Part shown: in pieces, positions 49,611-62,545 of the stretch
Layout of the letters: each line of letters begins with the position of its first letter
Position numbering within the stretch: the stretch's first letter is position 1
From: Macrobrachium rosenbergii
Lineage: Eukaryota > Arthropoda > Malacostraca > Decapoda > Palaemonidae
Direction: 5' to 3'
Assembly: GCF_040412425.1 (NCBI RefSeq)
Contig: NC_089789.1
Span: 37,261,106-37,325,105 of the forward strand
Length of the DNA: 64,000 bases
Program-made: the position numbers and the translations under genes
Notes under the pieces: generated by a model
The model's input: only the letters and a program-made list of their open reading frames with translations
Database searches by the model: none
What the model was told of the DNA's origin: nothing

Positions 49611-49641
49611 ATGGATGTTAGGAATCCTGGATGTGAATTGG
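49611..49641 (+). CDS. DERA: DERA coding exon 1
   Basis: Encodes MDVRNPGCEL plus the first base of Asp11. The GxEL segment aligns with GTEL of the human protein. The donor is GTGCGT at 49642. The start codon sits in context ACTATGG. Three inverted CCAAT boxes lie 135-170 bases upstream. Confidence 0.85.
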
Positions 49642-52600
49642 GTGCGTAGACTTATTTTTTGTAACTTCATGAGATACAAAGGCCTGTAGACATTTCAGCA
49701 GGCTGTAGAAAAGTGACAGCATGAGAAAAAGATTTATATTTGAGGCTTGTATTCCATTTCTTATGTAATTTCAGTTCATTTGTGCATAGGCCTAGACTTG
49801 TTTTAAAGAGCATTTCCGTGGTATATATGTCATTTGGTTCCTGTGTTACTTCGAGAACAGATTAGTAGACGCATTTCAAATAGCCTAGGCTTATCTGTAT
49901 TTATTACTTTTAACAGCCATTTAGCATTAAATTTATTTGTTTCGGCTAAGTTTAAAAGGAACACTTACGAACGCACTGTAGCTCAGATGGGCTTTTAGCA
50001 GCCTTTTTGGGGGAGAGTTCTTTGCTTTAGCTTAGGGTAATTATCAAGCCTAAAGTAATTGAACGCGTGACAAGTAGGCTAGAAGGTTTAGGCTACCAGC
50101 CTACTCCAATCAGTAAACATCAAGCATATTTCTGCAGGTCACAGCCTGCGTAAAAGAAAACAACATATTTCAATAATGATGCATAACCTAACCTTCTACT
50201 TAACTTATCCTAGGGTACTGTGTCCTGATGTGGTCAAGGTGGCTTCAGCCTCCCTGGACCCCCATACTCTACCACTAACATGACTTTGAGATATCAGAAC
50301 AAATTGTGTACAGCCTCAATTTCTGCATCCTTACTTCCATGTCACTATCCAATGTCACTAACTATTGACAATGCATCTGTGGGAATTTCTCTAAGTTTTA
50401 CCTTTAAATCCGCGTGCTTCATCTCTTTTACTTTCTGGATTTCTTTACTTTGCCGTCAAACCACTCCAACTTCCTCTTCTCACATCTTAAGAGGAGAATG
50501 GCTGATATTGCCCGAGTGCTTGACTTTATAGCCTAAATTCTTACATCTAACCCAGAACTGTAACACTTGCCTGTAAGGTATGTTACAGAGGTATCGCATA
50601 ATTTTCTTGAATTTCTTGTAGTGTCATATATGGAGAGGGGTATTGTACATCCAGAGCAACACTTACAGTTGCAAGTGTTTTGGAATGAGACTTTCACTTG
50701 GTGCTTCATATTGCAGGATAAACCTGATGTTTTTGGGACTTGATGTGTTCATGCAATAAGAAGCCAGTTATTTTTGGAGAAATGAAATTTTTTTTTTTTT
50801 TTTTGCAGTACAATGACAAAGCTCATGTATTCCCATACTTCCCAAACCATTTTGCATCAAATGTTTGCTTCCAGAAAGTTCTGGTCAGTCCGGTTATTGC
50901 AGTACTTTGATAACCTTGTCACTAAATTGACTTAACTAATAACCTCATCCCCTTCAGTGGAGACTGATTAGAGTTTTATTTATAAAGTTTTTTTTTTTGC
51001 AGGTTGTCATATGTAGCTACTACTTCTTGCTTCTTGAAGTCTGTACTCAGATTATAGGCATGTAGTTGTTTTGCAGCACTTTGGTAATGTAAATGTGAAA
51101 TTAAGTTGCGAATAAACTTTCATTTTACAGATTTGGGCTGGGTCAACAGTGTTCGAATAAACTTGCCTTCTGTAAAGCGTCGAGCAGAGACTCTTGGCAC
51201 TAAGCGTACTGTCAAAAAGCAGTGGCAAGCAGCATGGTTACTGCGAGCTGTCACATGCATCGATCTCACTACTCTTTCAGGTATGACATCATTTTGGTCA
51301 GTATTATATGGTGACATGAATCTAAATAAAAAGTTTTCTATAATGGTGGTATTACTGAGTTTTGGCAAATTGTTTCATGATTTCTGTATGCAATAGACTA
51401 GGCATGTCCAGCAAAGCAAAGCATATGGTATTGATTGATTATTGTATTAGAAATGTACTGTGTATCAGTTTGACAACCAGTTCAAAATACATGTATCAGT
51501 ACCTTATTTTAGTGCCTTGAAGATTTGAAGACTTCAGTTTTTATTTACTCATGAAATTAGTATACTCATTATATAGATATATGCATGTTATTTTGCATAT
51601 GTCATATTTTTAGAAGAGTAGTACGCATTTTTAACTCTTATCTTGCTGTGTCTGTATGTAGCAGTTGCCTCACCATCAAAATTACTGTTTTAAGAATACT
51701 GAGTCATATTTTTAGAACTGTGGCTGAACAAAGGAGTTTGGTGGCTTACTTGCCTTCACTTGTGAAATGCGTTTGCCTACAAAATACAAACTTCTTACAC
51801 ACTTTTACCTAAACACCAGTTAAGAGTGGATATGCTAAATTCTGAATAGCATCTGTGTGTGGATAGGCGAGACCACCTGTGTGGTGAGTAGTGTGCTCCC
51901 TCTGCTGTCAAAAACTCATTCTTGATTCTCCATTGATTTTTTTTTCTTTTTTGTGCTTTTCAGGTTGTTTCTTTACTGTTCTAAACAATTTGATTATTTT
52001 GAGTCTTTCTTGTGCTGTTATTTTCATCTTCATATGTTCACTTTATTGTCATCAGTGTCAAATATGGTGTTCATGGTTTTACGTTTTGAGTGATAGATTT
52101 GATTTAATATTTGTGCATGTTGTAACTGTTATTCCACATATTTACTATTATACTTTGACAAGTAAAAGGCAGTGTCTTTAGCAAGTATTAGTGAAATTAA
52201 ATAATATCTTTTATTGTGTTAAACTGTCACTATTACCCTAATATGGCAAAGACTTTATGGGTGTTAGACATCCCTCCTTCATTAAATGTCATCCTAGCTA
52301 CCTTGGACTGTGCCATAGTCTCTGTACTGTTTTCTCCAGTCTTGGATTTGAGGTCCCTTACTAGAGGTTGTACCAAGGTGTGATTGCCTTTCCTGTTTCT
52401 GTTGATGTTTTTGCATTTTATTTTTTCATTATTATATGTAATGTTCATATTAACTATGGTACATGTATTCAGTTTTACTTATATAGTATTCTTTTTTACA
52501 GAAGCCTTCAAGATAAGTTAATTGCTTTTGGATAGTTGCATAAGAATGTATGCAAATTACAAAATTAATAATAAACAGGCCACTTGGATCTTTAGGTTGT

Positions 52601-55600
52601 CTGTATGTACCTTGGAAAATTAACACAAGTTGGGAAGACAAGTAAGCCTGATGCTAAATTATTTTTGTCCATTTTATACAGGTGATGACACTGATGCAAA
52701 TGTTGACAGGCTTTGTCATAAAGCTGCTCATCCCATTCGATATGACATCATCAAAGCTTTAGGAATGGAAGATGCTGGTATAACTTGTGGGGCTGTGTGT
52801 GTATACCCTGCCCGAGTAGAGGGTGCTGTGAGATCATTGAAGAAAATTGGATGTGACATCCCAGTTGCTGCAGGTAAATGCATATGTTTAGATTTGGTGG
52901 ATAAATTCACAGTTTAATTAATATCACTAATAGACCCTGAGTAACTCTGTGATTTATAAGAAGTTTTGATATTTCATGTAAGGATAATGATTAACTGCAC
53001 AGTTATAATTATTAAATACCCAGTAAAGTGGTTGAATTACCTTATGGTAATTAGTAGTACAGTAAAAGAGGTACAGTATTACTGATGGTATAAATAAAAA
53101 TAAAACACCAGTATTGCTGTCCAATAAATTTTCTCTACATTTTCCACATGATTAAATATCCAAGAGTTTTTACAAATACATTTTCTTGACAATTTTGGCT
53201 GGTCAGATCAAGTTTAGAATTACAAACTGACTTGTTGGTTTTATGATGAGTGAGGCATTCAAACAAAATCTTATCCCACTCGTTCCATGCATTCTGTCTC
53301 ACCTGCTTAGAGTAAGAATGTACTGCATCATTTTTCAACTAGTCTGTTCTTGCTTTTTTTTCCCATTTCATTTTTCATCATGTTACTCTTGTACAGTGAT
53401 ATCAGCACAGTTATTTGATATCTTTTTTGTAACCCCCCATATTCAAAATCTTTATTTTACTGGATGTTAATTGCAGCATTTTTCAGAGTACAAGTATTTA
53501 GCAAACTTAAGTGTGGCTGTTGTTATGAAAATATTGTTTGCCTAACTGGGCCATTACTGTATTATTTAAATATAGTAATACAGTTATCAGTGCATGATCA
53601 CGTATGTGCGTTCTTCCTGCTGTGTTACGTATCATCCCTTGTTTACAGCTTTTCGTTTCTTAATTGGAAGGGGGAATACCTTCAAGTACAATATGTATAT
53701 TTTTTTTCAAGTGACTGCACTTTCAACAGGCAAACTGTGCATATAATTTGCTGTGACACATTTTTTTAGGTTTTCCATTACACATACTTTATACTTATAT
53801 ATTTTTGAAAATTGCTCTGTGTGTCCAGATAGAGACACACACCATACCTTCATAGAAACTTGAAAAACTTTCCACAAAATAAGCAGTCATTGAAGTACGT
53901 TTTCTTTTCATCCCATGACTATTCATATAAATCATTTTGTCAGTTGTATGAAATCTTGTAAGTCTAAAGAGAGGGATAGAAGCCTGGCATCAACCCCATC
54001 TATAGTAGGATAAATTGAAATTTGTATTTGTTTAACCTCAAGGATTTTATGTAAGAATTATCCCACAGGGTATTATTGTTTATATAGTGCCCTATCTGGT
54101 ACTCCTTACATGGTATTAAAGTGTCTTTTTGGCCCTGAGCTGCAATGTTTTATATGTTTTACTCTCTGTTAAACCTTTCACTTTACTTTTAATTCTTGTC
54201 TAGCTGTCTTAACTTCTTTCACTTTACTTTTAAGTTTTAATCTTTCATGTGACATTAATCCTTTGGACAAGTCTCACAAGTCTAGAAATGTGACACAGTG
54301 GTCTTATGAAAATTTTAATAATACAGTAATGCAATCAGTAGAAGGTCAGTCATTTAAGGATTTCTGATACTCTTGAGAACCAGTAGACTCAGAAACTGAT
54401 AACAGACTCTTATGCTATGACTTGATTTGCATTATCCAAGTGTTTTAGAAGTTTTCATTGCATAAGAAAGAGGAGATTGGAGGTGACTTGTGTGTTACCA
54501 TACTCAGGGGAGCTTTCTTGATGTCCAGGGACCTTCATCCTAAAGGGGCCATGCTTTGGAGTGAAACTATTCAAGGCTTTCCTCTTCAAGATGGAATTCT
54601 CACTGCTGCTTTTTGTAAATTTCACATACTACTGCGTTCTGAATGCTTTTGCCCAATAATAGTGTTCTGGTGTTTATACTTGTGTTAATATGTAACCAAA
54701 TGATGTGTGGTACTTGTTACTGTTGCAGATATTTGGCCAAACTGTTTTCACTAAAGACCCCTTTTTAAGGGTTCTGTGAAGGCTAGGGTGAGAATTACAC
54801 TTGTTTTCACTTCATGTTATCATTGCAAGGTCTTATATTAAAATGCCAGGATTTTGTTGTACCTATTTTAAATACTAAATGCTAAAACAAAACCTTTTGA
54901 TTTTAAAATTTTCAGGATTTTTTCCTTTACCTATTTTAAATACCAAGTACAGTACTAGAACACATTCTTTTGATGACTGGGTGTCATGCTCTTAATGCCA
55001 TGCTTGTGTCAGAGATTTCATAAACCTTATTTTGTACTTCATACTCTGTTCTTAGAGGCTTACTTTTGGGTATGGTAGTATTTGTTTGTAAATTTCTTTA
55101 AAAAAAAATCTTGTATGAGTAAAGTAAAATGACACTGATGAAAAGAAATTTCATGCAGAAGAAGAAATGTATAGTTGTGTGTTTACTCATTACAATAGTC
55201 AGTTAAATATTCTTCTTTCACCTCCATTCTTGGACAAACATTTATTGTTAAGTGATATAAAAACTGTTTCATATCTTTTACAAGAAAAATAGCACATAGA
55301 ATATATAATTATTTAAAAATTCTTTTATCTTATCTACAAACAGAATTCCTATCTTGAAAAGACAGTAAGTATTTAAGTATGTGGGAAGTACATCAGTTTT
55401 ACTTTAATAATAAAAATATTTTTGAAGAGTTTGGAAGGCGTCATATATAGAGTATATTTGCTTGTTCTTATGCCTTTACAGAGTATCTGTGCTTGTTATT
55501 ACACAAGATATACTTTTCCTCAGCTCTTTACATATAAAGACATATTAAGACCAATCAGAGCAGATTAAGGTTTCATTTTAATGTCCTAATATTTTACAGT

Positions 55601-58600
55601 TGCCACTGGCTTCCCATCTGGGCAGTACTATATGAAGACTCGACTTGAAGAAATCAAACTGACTGTTGGAGCTGGAGCAAAGGAAATAGATATTGTAATC
55701 AATAGGGAAATGGCCTTAACGGGGAACTGGAAAGGCAAGTGTAATTTTTCTTTTGGTCTTAGGTAGGAGCCTGATTACGTGTATTAGCTATAACATTATT
55801 ACAGTACTTGAAATCTAACATTCCTCGGTATTACTTGAAATCTAACATTTCTCTGTTTTGGTAAGAAAAAAAATTTATTTTAATGTGATTAATTTACAAT
55901 AGAGGGAATTCGTTCACTTGCATAGAGTTGATAGCCATGTAGTACATATAATCAGTATACTGTATAACAATCCTTTTATTCTCGGAAGTCAGACCTTGGG
56001 GAATGTGTAAAGTCCATACTGTGATTATTTGTTACTATTTTATTATATAATAATAAAAATAATAATAATTAAATGGAAATGTACTGAAATTTCTCTTGTA
56101 ACTCTAAAACTGGCAATTTCATTACATGTATACATACCATTCCATGGTTCTTTAGTAATGGAATTTTGGAGTGACATATTTTACTAATAATAATAATAAT
56201 AATAACAATAATAATAATAATAATAATAATAATGTTACTCTGGTCAGGTACTGCATATTATTATGTACAGTATACAGTACATCCCTGTATGAGAAAGAAT
56301 TTGGTAAACTTTAACCATAAACAGTATTGCAGCTGAGATTTGATGTAATAGGGAGTTTACTGTATTGCTGTTTATTTCCCAAAACTAGTAGCCTTCTATC
56401 ATTGGTATATAACATTCATGTTGTAGCCTTCTATCATTGGTATATAACATTCATGTTGTAGTGTGCTGAATTGCACTTGGAAGGTTTAGGTTTTATATCA
56501 TTTCTAATATCTTTTCTGGTATTTCAGGCCTTTATGAAGAACTTAAAGCCATGCGAGAAGCCTGTGGGGATGCCCACATGAAAGCTATCCTTGCTGTCGG
56601 TGAATTAGGTTCTATGGCTAATGTATATAAAGCATCACTTGTTGCCATGATGGCGGGGTCAGATTTTATCAAAACGTCTACCGGCAAAGAAGGTGTGAAT
56701 GCCATATTACCAGTTGGAGTTGTTATGTGCAGAGCTATCAGAGAATATCATCAGCGAACAGGATATATGGTAATACTTTATACTTATTATCTTGGAATGA
56801 AATTAATTTTTTGGTATTGCGAGGAAGATATAATCCCTAAAAGACTACAGTACTTGTCCATTAGTTGAATGTGCCCATACGACAAACAAACCCAATAGGC
56901 TTAGAAAAAGTCATGGAGAATTCTTACTTATAGATCAGTGGAGCATGGACCTAGTTTAGTGAGACCTTCCCTGGTTGATAGAATCCCCCATCTCTCCTTT
57001 TCCAACACTACTTTTCAGTAGTTTATCATCAGAATTGTAATTAGCCTTCAGTGAATTATCAAAAAGTAGTGGAAAATTGTATGTAGAATATTAAGTGACT
57101 TTGCAGGTCCTGATCCATTTTGCTTGATTTGTACCTTGCATAATATACTGTAGATTTTTTGCAGCATCATTTTTGCCCCCTTGCTTCCTGTTTGTTACTT
57201 CTCATTTAATAATTTGGTTCCTTCCCACCTTTTCGAACTTCATTCATTTTATCTTGCACTAATTTCCACTGAAGGACACATCCTTTTATGCCAGCCCTAT
57301 GGCAGTCTAGGAAAGGTCTTACCCCTCTGGTTAATGCAGTTGCACTAGTTTATAATTCTTTTTGATTAGTCACTTCCTGCAATTATACGGCATTGCATTG
57401 ATTATGTTTCTTACTTGCAACAATGAAGGTGCAGTACTTCATGTCCAGCTTGTCTGACTGGTTTGAAAAATCAGTTCTGTAATTGGACCATTTCATAACC
57501 TGTGTTGTTGTTGACTGGGGTGAACTTTCAGATTTTGTTCATTTTATTCCTGTATACAAAACATGTTAGAATTCTAGCTCTGAATATTACCTAAAATTCT
57601 AGCTCTAATGTCAAATTATTATTTTTTCTATATGCAAATTCATAGCTCATGCACTATTTATTAGGTGGGTTTCAAGCCTGCTGGTGGGATCCGTGCTGCA
57701 AAAGATGCTTTAAATTGGCTCATACTTATTAAAGAAGAACTTGGGGATGGTTGGTTAAACAACCATATGTTCAGGTGAGTAGAACTTTAAGTTGTTAGGA
57801 TTTAATTGGTGTGTTTTGTTATATACATTACTTTTAACTTAGCATTTTTTCATAAGCCCATTAATCATTTATTGCAATCTTGTTCCAATCAACCTAAAAA
57901 GCCTTCACTCCTCATGCACAGACCTCTTAAGAAACCTCAGTTACTCATTCATTCATGCAACATAACAGTATCAGTATTATCAGTGCATCACTCTCCCAGG
58001 CTTCATCATAATATGTATATGATATTAATTATTGTAAATTCATATCTTTCAGTGTTATTTATGACTGTGTAATGACTGACTTATTTTTGTAGTGTATTTG
58101 TTAAGGGCCTACATTTTTCTTCACCTCACAAGTTACTGCATTTTTATTATATTTCTTTCTGCAAGCAATTTTCTAGTACTGTAATTTCATTATGTGAATT
58201 AATTTCCTGGGAGGGTATAGTCTTGCCTCCTTCCTGTTATTTTTTTTTCTTTTTGCTGGCAGTTTTGCTTGAAATAACATGTAATTCCTGCTTGTCAAGT
58301 TGTATTTCATCTCACGTTCTCTGTTAAAGTAACCAGTTACCTTTTATGCCTTTGCTGTGCTACATTTCATTGCTTTTATTTCTGCGTGTAATATTTTGTC
58401 ATATATCACAACTTGGGAAATTTACAATATGTGAGTTTTGAATTAAATTTTAGTTTGTGAACCACAGTTTATTTATTAGTCGGGGAATTTATGAGTTATA
58501 GTGATACTGTGATGTAGTGACAGTGGTTACTGTGTTTTATCATTGCTTTTTTTGTATTTTTTTTGTCTATTATTTATCATGCCTCACCATATTCTTAAGG

Positions 58601-60325
58601 TTTCACTTGGTTGGGGTTGTAGCTCATTCATGTCTTCGCTTGATATGTACCCCCCAAACTCCAGTGTCATGTAGGGGTCAACAGGGCTTGCCTCAATGAC
58701 ATGCAATGTTTGTGAGGATGCCTGTGTAGATCAGTGATTCTACAAATGTGTCCTACAAACGATGTACTTTTATGACTTGGATGGACACTTCAGAGTCTTC
58801 TGCTTTTGGTCATATCACTGTGTTTTCAACACCCTTCACTTAGAGTTGGGTTGCTAGACAACCTGTCTGTGCCTCCTTCCCCTGCATAGACTCAAGTCCA
58901 TATCCAGAGGACTTAACATCTTGGAAGTCTCAAATCAGATGGTTGTACTGCTCATCCTTTCAATCAAGGGAGGGATATTCTTTCTATGTCTTCCTTGAAA
59001 ATAAACATTCTTGCTCCTATAGCCACAATCACTGCTAATCCCCAATGCAAAGTTTTGATACCAGTTGTCATTCCTCTAGTAGAAGTACTTCGTACCATCA
59101 GCAGGGTGATTTAAGTGACTTGTTCCTCTTAGTACTGGCATCCTTTATACTTCTTCCAAGAGGGCCCAGTTTGACGCACTGCAAGATGTGGTGTGTTTTT
59201 GGAGGAATCTGAAGAACTGCTAAAGATCTTTGCATGTTTTCATTTTCAAGATATGTCCTTTGCTCTTGTGCTTGACTGGCTGTGCGGGATTTTTCACGTT
59301 TGTGTTTAACTCTTTCAGGAGTCATCTGTGGCTAAAGTAAGGCCAGACAAAGCGGACTCTTCTGTGAAGCTATATGAATTTCCTTTGGCTAAATCAGTTG
59401 TAACTAATCTCAAGAAAGTGATCCTAAAGTTGAAAGGCTGTAATACTAGCTATGCTTATCATAATCTGACAGAAAACACCCATCACTTTTTGTTAGCTGA
59501 CTGGTGACTGCACAAGTTTTACCTCATTCATGGGTGTTTTTCATTGGCACACCATCTATCCTTTGCCAGAGAATTCATAGCCAAAGATGCCGTGGCCCTT
59601 TATCACTGGACCCTAGATATGACAAGAGAGTATGTAAGGAAGTCTTGACTTTGTTGAACTGTTAGGATTTGGTCCTTGCTGGTGTGCTGTTGACTGAGTG
59701 CGCTCCATTTCAGGAGGGTGTTGCCATACTTCTGACCATTTGAATCTTTACGTCTTTCCAGGAACCCCTGGTAAGGTAGTTGGGTGAGAAACTCATATCC
59801 ACAGTTTATATCTGTGTAGAAGGTTTGTTGCAGATGAAGTCCCTCTCCCTACCTCTAATCATGTTTCCTCTGGTTGAAGGAGATATATACAAAGACATGG
59901 GGCCTTGAAGTTCTTTGGAACATATATTTCGTTTCATTTTTGAGGACAGATAATTATTTCTCGGTGGAAATAAAGAGGACCTTCAATGTTTTTTTAAAGT
60001 TATTCAGTTATTGTTCTTAAAGAGCTGCAATTTATGATATGATACAGTCTTTTATACAAGAAGAAACATATTGGTCCAGCCAATTGAGTTTAGCATTATG
60101 ACAAGGTAGTTTTGTTATAAAACTGAATTGTAATAATGTTTTAAATATGTAATATTTTATATGTACTAAAAATGAGTGAACTTAGGCTACATGAAAGTGC
60201 GTAGCACTGATAAACTGTTTTCTTCCAGAATTGGAGCTTCAGGTCTGTTGGGTGACATCGAGAGACAGCTTTTCCATTACGTCTATGGTCGTTATGCTGC
60301 AGGATCAGAGCTTCCTATGGCTTAG
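49611..60325 (+). CDS. DERA: DERA, deoxyribose-phosphate aldolase (complete, 7 coding exons)
   Basis: Coding join 49611-49641, 51131-51280, 52682-52873, 55600-55734, 56528-56769, 57665-57774, 60229-60325 gives 318 residues, the same length as human DERA. The enzyme reversibly cleaves 2-deoxyribose 5-phosphate to glyceraldehyde 3-phosphate and acetaldehyde through a Lys Schiff base, in cytosolic deoxynucleoside salvage (family knowledge). Alignment is nearly gapless, so human numbering applies: Asp155 (in EIDIVINR), Schiff-base Lys218 (SDFIKTSTGK) and Lys254 (GFKPAGGIR) are all present. The C-terminus keeps the GRYAA...LPM tail. The ATG at 49611 was chosen by homology, although the frame is open further upstream to 49443. 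Five introns are GT-AG; intron 4 is GC-AG. The gene appears intact. Confidence 0.97.
49642..51130 (+). other. DERA intron 1
   Basis: GT-AG intron. It contains TAGGCC/TAGGCTA-like motifs (49785-50105) and T-runs near 50788 and 50990. The 83-codon frame at 50280-50531 has no recognisable domain. No other feature seen. Confidence 0.7.
51131..51280 (+). CDS. DERA: DERA coding exon 2
   Basis: Encodes residues 11-61: DLGWVNSVRINLPSV, the RTVKKQWQAAWLLRAVT helix and CIDLTTLSG. The acceptor is TTTTACAG; the donor is GTATGA at 51281. It ends on the first base of Gly61. Confidence 0.95.
51281..55599 (+). other. DERA introns 2 and 3
   Basis: AT-rich intron sequence on both sides of exon 3. There are T-runs but no recognised repeat family, RNA or extra exon. 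The modest open frames here (for example 51891-52181 and 53464-53769) are hydrophobic, T-rich translations without recognisable domains. Confidence 0.6.
52682..52873 (+). CDS. DERA: DERA coding exon 3
   Basis: Encodes residues 61-125: DDTDANVDRLCHKA, then the VCVYPARV strand and DIPVAA. The acceptor is TATACAG; the donor is GTAAAT at 52874. It ends on the first base of Val125. Confidence 0.95.
55600..55734 (+). CDS. DERA: DERA coding exon 4 (followed by a GC donor)
   Basis: Encodes residues 125-170: ATGFPSGQ, KTRLEEIK, and EIDIVINR with catalytic Asp155, ending LTGNWKG. The acceptor is TTTTACAG. The exon ends AAAG and the intron begins GCAAGT, which fits the GC-AG donor consensus. A GT six bases downstream would keep the frame but insert two residues absent from the family. 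Confidence 0.93.
56177..56233 (+). repeat. (TAA/TAATAA)n microsatellite in DERA intron 4
   Basis: Trinucleotide AAT-type run interrupted by one CAA unit. It lies about 300 bases upstream of exon 5. Confidence 0.85.
56388..56457 (+). repeat. Perfect 35-bp tandem duplication in DERA intron 4
   Basis: Two identical 35-base copies starting GTAGCCTTCTATCATTGG and ending with ACATTCATGTT, followed by the first four bases of a third. Because they are identical, the duplication is recent or possibly an assembly artefact. Confidence 0.9.
56528..56769 (+). CDS. DERA: DERA coding exon 5 (Schiff-base lysine)
   Basis: Encodes residues 170-250: LYEELKAMREACGDAHMK, the AVGELG strand, NVYKAS and SDFIKTSTGKEGVNA, in which Lys218 forms the Schiff base. 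The acceptor is TTTCAG; the donor is GTAATA at 56770. It ends on a complete Met codon. Confidence 0.96.
57665..57774 (+). CDS. DERA: DERA coding exon 6
   Basis: Encodes residues 251-287: VGFKPAGGIR (catalytic Lys254), the phosphate-binding GGIR loop, then WLILIKEELGDGWL. The acceptor is TTATTAG; the donor is GTGAGT at 57775, splitting the Arg287 codon after its second base. Confidence 0.96.
57775..60228 (+). other. DERA intron 6 with possible decayed coding remnant
   Basis: GT-AG intron of 2.45 kb. The segment from about 58600 to 59900 is less AT-rich than the rest of the intron. On the plus strand it shows interrupted open stretches, for example a Lys/Asp-rich one near 59330-59505 and another after a stop near 59510-59640. 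This suggests an old retroelement remnant, but I cannot match it to a family. The remainder is T-rich with no feature. Confidence 0.4.
60229..60325 (+). CDS. DERA: DERA coding exon 7 with stop
   Basis: Completes Arg287 and encodes IGASGLLGDIERQ...GRYAAGSELPMA, then TAG at 60323-60325. The acceptor is CTTCCAG. The end point agrees with the human protein (ending LPMS). Confidence 0.96.
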
Positions 60326-61416
60326 AAATTCAGAGAAGCATTACTTCCTTCAATGCTGCAAGATTTGGTCCAGTATTGATAGCTAATTTTGGTTGCTTTA
60401 ATGTTCTTTGGTTACTGTTGATAAATACAGCTGCACTGCCTTGTTATGATTACAGAAATCTCTCACAGTCTATATGTTTTCAAATGAGTATGGAAAATCC
60501 TTTTTGTTAGCGTAAGATTTTTTTTTTTCATCATCCACAGATATCTGGGGTATATCATGCAAGTCTGTACAAGAGACCTGTATTTGTAAGTGTGATGTAA
60601 TGGCATGCAGTAAAATAATAAGCTTAATTCGAGTAAATTTTATCAGTACACATAAAGTTATATGACCAACAATTTTTGCTAGTTTTATGTACAGTAGAAA
60701 ACAGACATGCTTTGTCTTGTATAGGTGAAATATATCCCTGGAAACTAAACTGTGATACTTCATTGGTACAGAGAAGGTAAGTCTTTTTGAAAAAGACTGC
60801 CTGTTTTGGTGCATTCCATTACTTATAAAGTACCTTTGTATTTTATATAAAACAAATTTGCTTTATGGTATATATAAAGTAGCTTTATATTTTATATAAA
60901 ACAAGTTTGCTGTGTGGTACATGTAGAGCACATTTGCTCATCAACTTGTGAACACTAGAATACTTGGTAAACTGATGTAAATAGTTCACAATGTAGCTAT
61001 CCAAGAAGTGGATATATCAGTCCGTTTTGAATTGAAAACTTTCAGAGTTTTTTACTTGATTATTAGTGTGCAAGAATGCAAGAATATAAATTGGAGTATA
61101 TTACTATGGATAGGTATAATACTGGACAGTTTTGCATGTGAAATGAAATATCTCAAGTTTATGGACACTACTGTAGTTAACTTTGTCATGTTTAGAAGCA
61201 AACTTTTCTGAATAACGGGATTCTGAATACAAATTAGATCTGGCTCAGATGAGGAAAGCAGTTCATGAATTAATTGGCCTCATGGTATGGTATTTTATTT
61301 ATATATCATACAATAGGTGCTTCCTTTCACTAGAGCATTGTACAAAAAAATCATTCAATATATGATCGTATGTTATCATTGGCAGGTATATAATGCTTCA
61401 GTTTGAAAATATATTC

Positions 61417-61422
61417 AATAAA
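61417..61422 (+). terminator. Candidate DERA polyadenylation signal AATAAA
   Basis: First clear AATAAA I see after the DERA stop, about 1.1 kb downstream. The stretch 60326-61416 would then be 3' UTR; it holds a ~65-bp imperfect tandem duplication at about 60826-60925 (TATTTTATATAAAACAA-TTTGCT). A nearer non-canonical signal cannot be excluded. Confidence 0.3.
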
Positions 61423-62540
61423 CTGTACAGTATAGGATATAGAACAAAATCATTTGCAAATCTTTACATGAGATGTTAAAATGATCTCATGATATACAAG
61501 ACAGGTGTTGCAGCACATCTCAAAGTATCCTAATGGTGTGATAGTAACCTTTTTTTTTAATGTGATTTGTATCAGTAACACGTTAGCATTGGGGTTTTTT
61601 AATGAATTTATATAAGTTAAGTTCATCTGTATAATAATGGAACACGTTCCAAAAAATTTTCAATTGGTTTATAACCTAAGTTTATATATTCTTTCCAGTG
61701 TAGTAATATGTCTTCAATTAATGTGACAGCTAATTAATGTTCAGTGTTATCTTATATGCTTTGGTGCATTCAGTACTGTTTTAAAAAGATGTTTCAAGTT
61801 TTAATAGTGGTAGTAGTCTGAACTAAATTTATATTTACCAAGTGATATATATAAATAGCAGAATTGGTTGAAACCATGGAAAACTTTTCGTGTGAAAAAA
61901 ACTTGTGAAAATTAGTATTCTAATTTACTTAAATATTGATAAATTCATGATCATATATGCAAACTCAGATTACAGTGGCTGTGTGCTGTGAAAGTTGCAA
62001 AAGAATATATGCCTCTAAAATTTGTAGCCTTGCCAAGGAGTAATAATGTAGTTCACATGGCAACAGAACTGGATCCAGCTTTAGGTCATCTTCCTTGGTT
62101 GGTCTTTGAGTATTTTAAAGCTATTGAAACAATTTTCAGTTAATCACTTTCTGTAAAAATCTGGAATAAGTGGGTTGTAAACCATTTTCCCATAAGGGGT
62201 ACTACTTACAGTGTGCATTTGTGGCACATTGTAGATGGCATTAAAGCTTCTTTGCAGAATTCCTTCAATTACAATTGCATTGCTTTCTGTTTTTACTTTT
62301 CATTCATTCCCTTGGCTGTCTTAAAATGTTAACTGTACCTTGCTCCCTCTTCATTTTGCATGTGAGAACAAATCCTTCAGGTGAGTCATGTGGGTACAGC
62401 AATGTTACAAAGTGATCTTGTAAAACTACTTTATGATGATAAAGTAACCCAGCTTACAAACTCCCAATGAAATATTTTCCAACTGTTAGTAGTTCTGCTA
62501 TTGGAACTGGAATGCAACGTTAGGAGCGACACAAAAACAT
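61423..62540. other. Intergenic downstream of DERA; no gene seen
   Basis: AT-rich unique sequence without a recognisable exon, RNA or repeat family. Confidence 0.5.
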
Positions 62541-62545
62541 CTATG

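Noticed and set aside
50280..50531. 83-codon ORF in DERA intron 1
   Set aside because: No domain, no splice context, and located inside a well-supported intron.
55735..55741. Alternative GT donor for DERA exon 4 at 55741
   Set aside because: Keeps frame but adds two residues not found in the family; the AAAG|GCAAGT site fits both homology and the GC-donor consensus.
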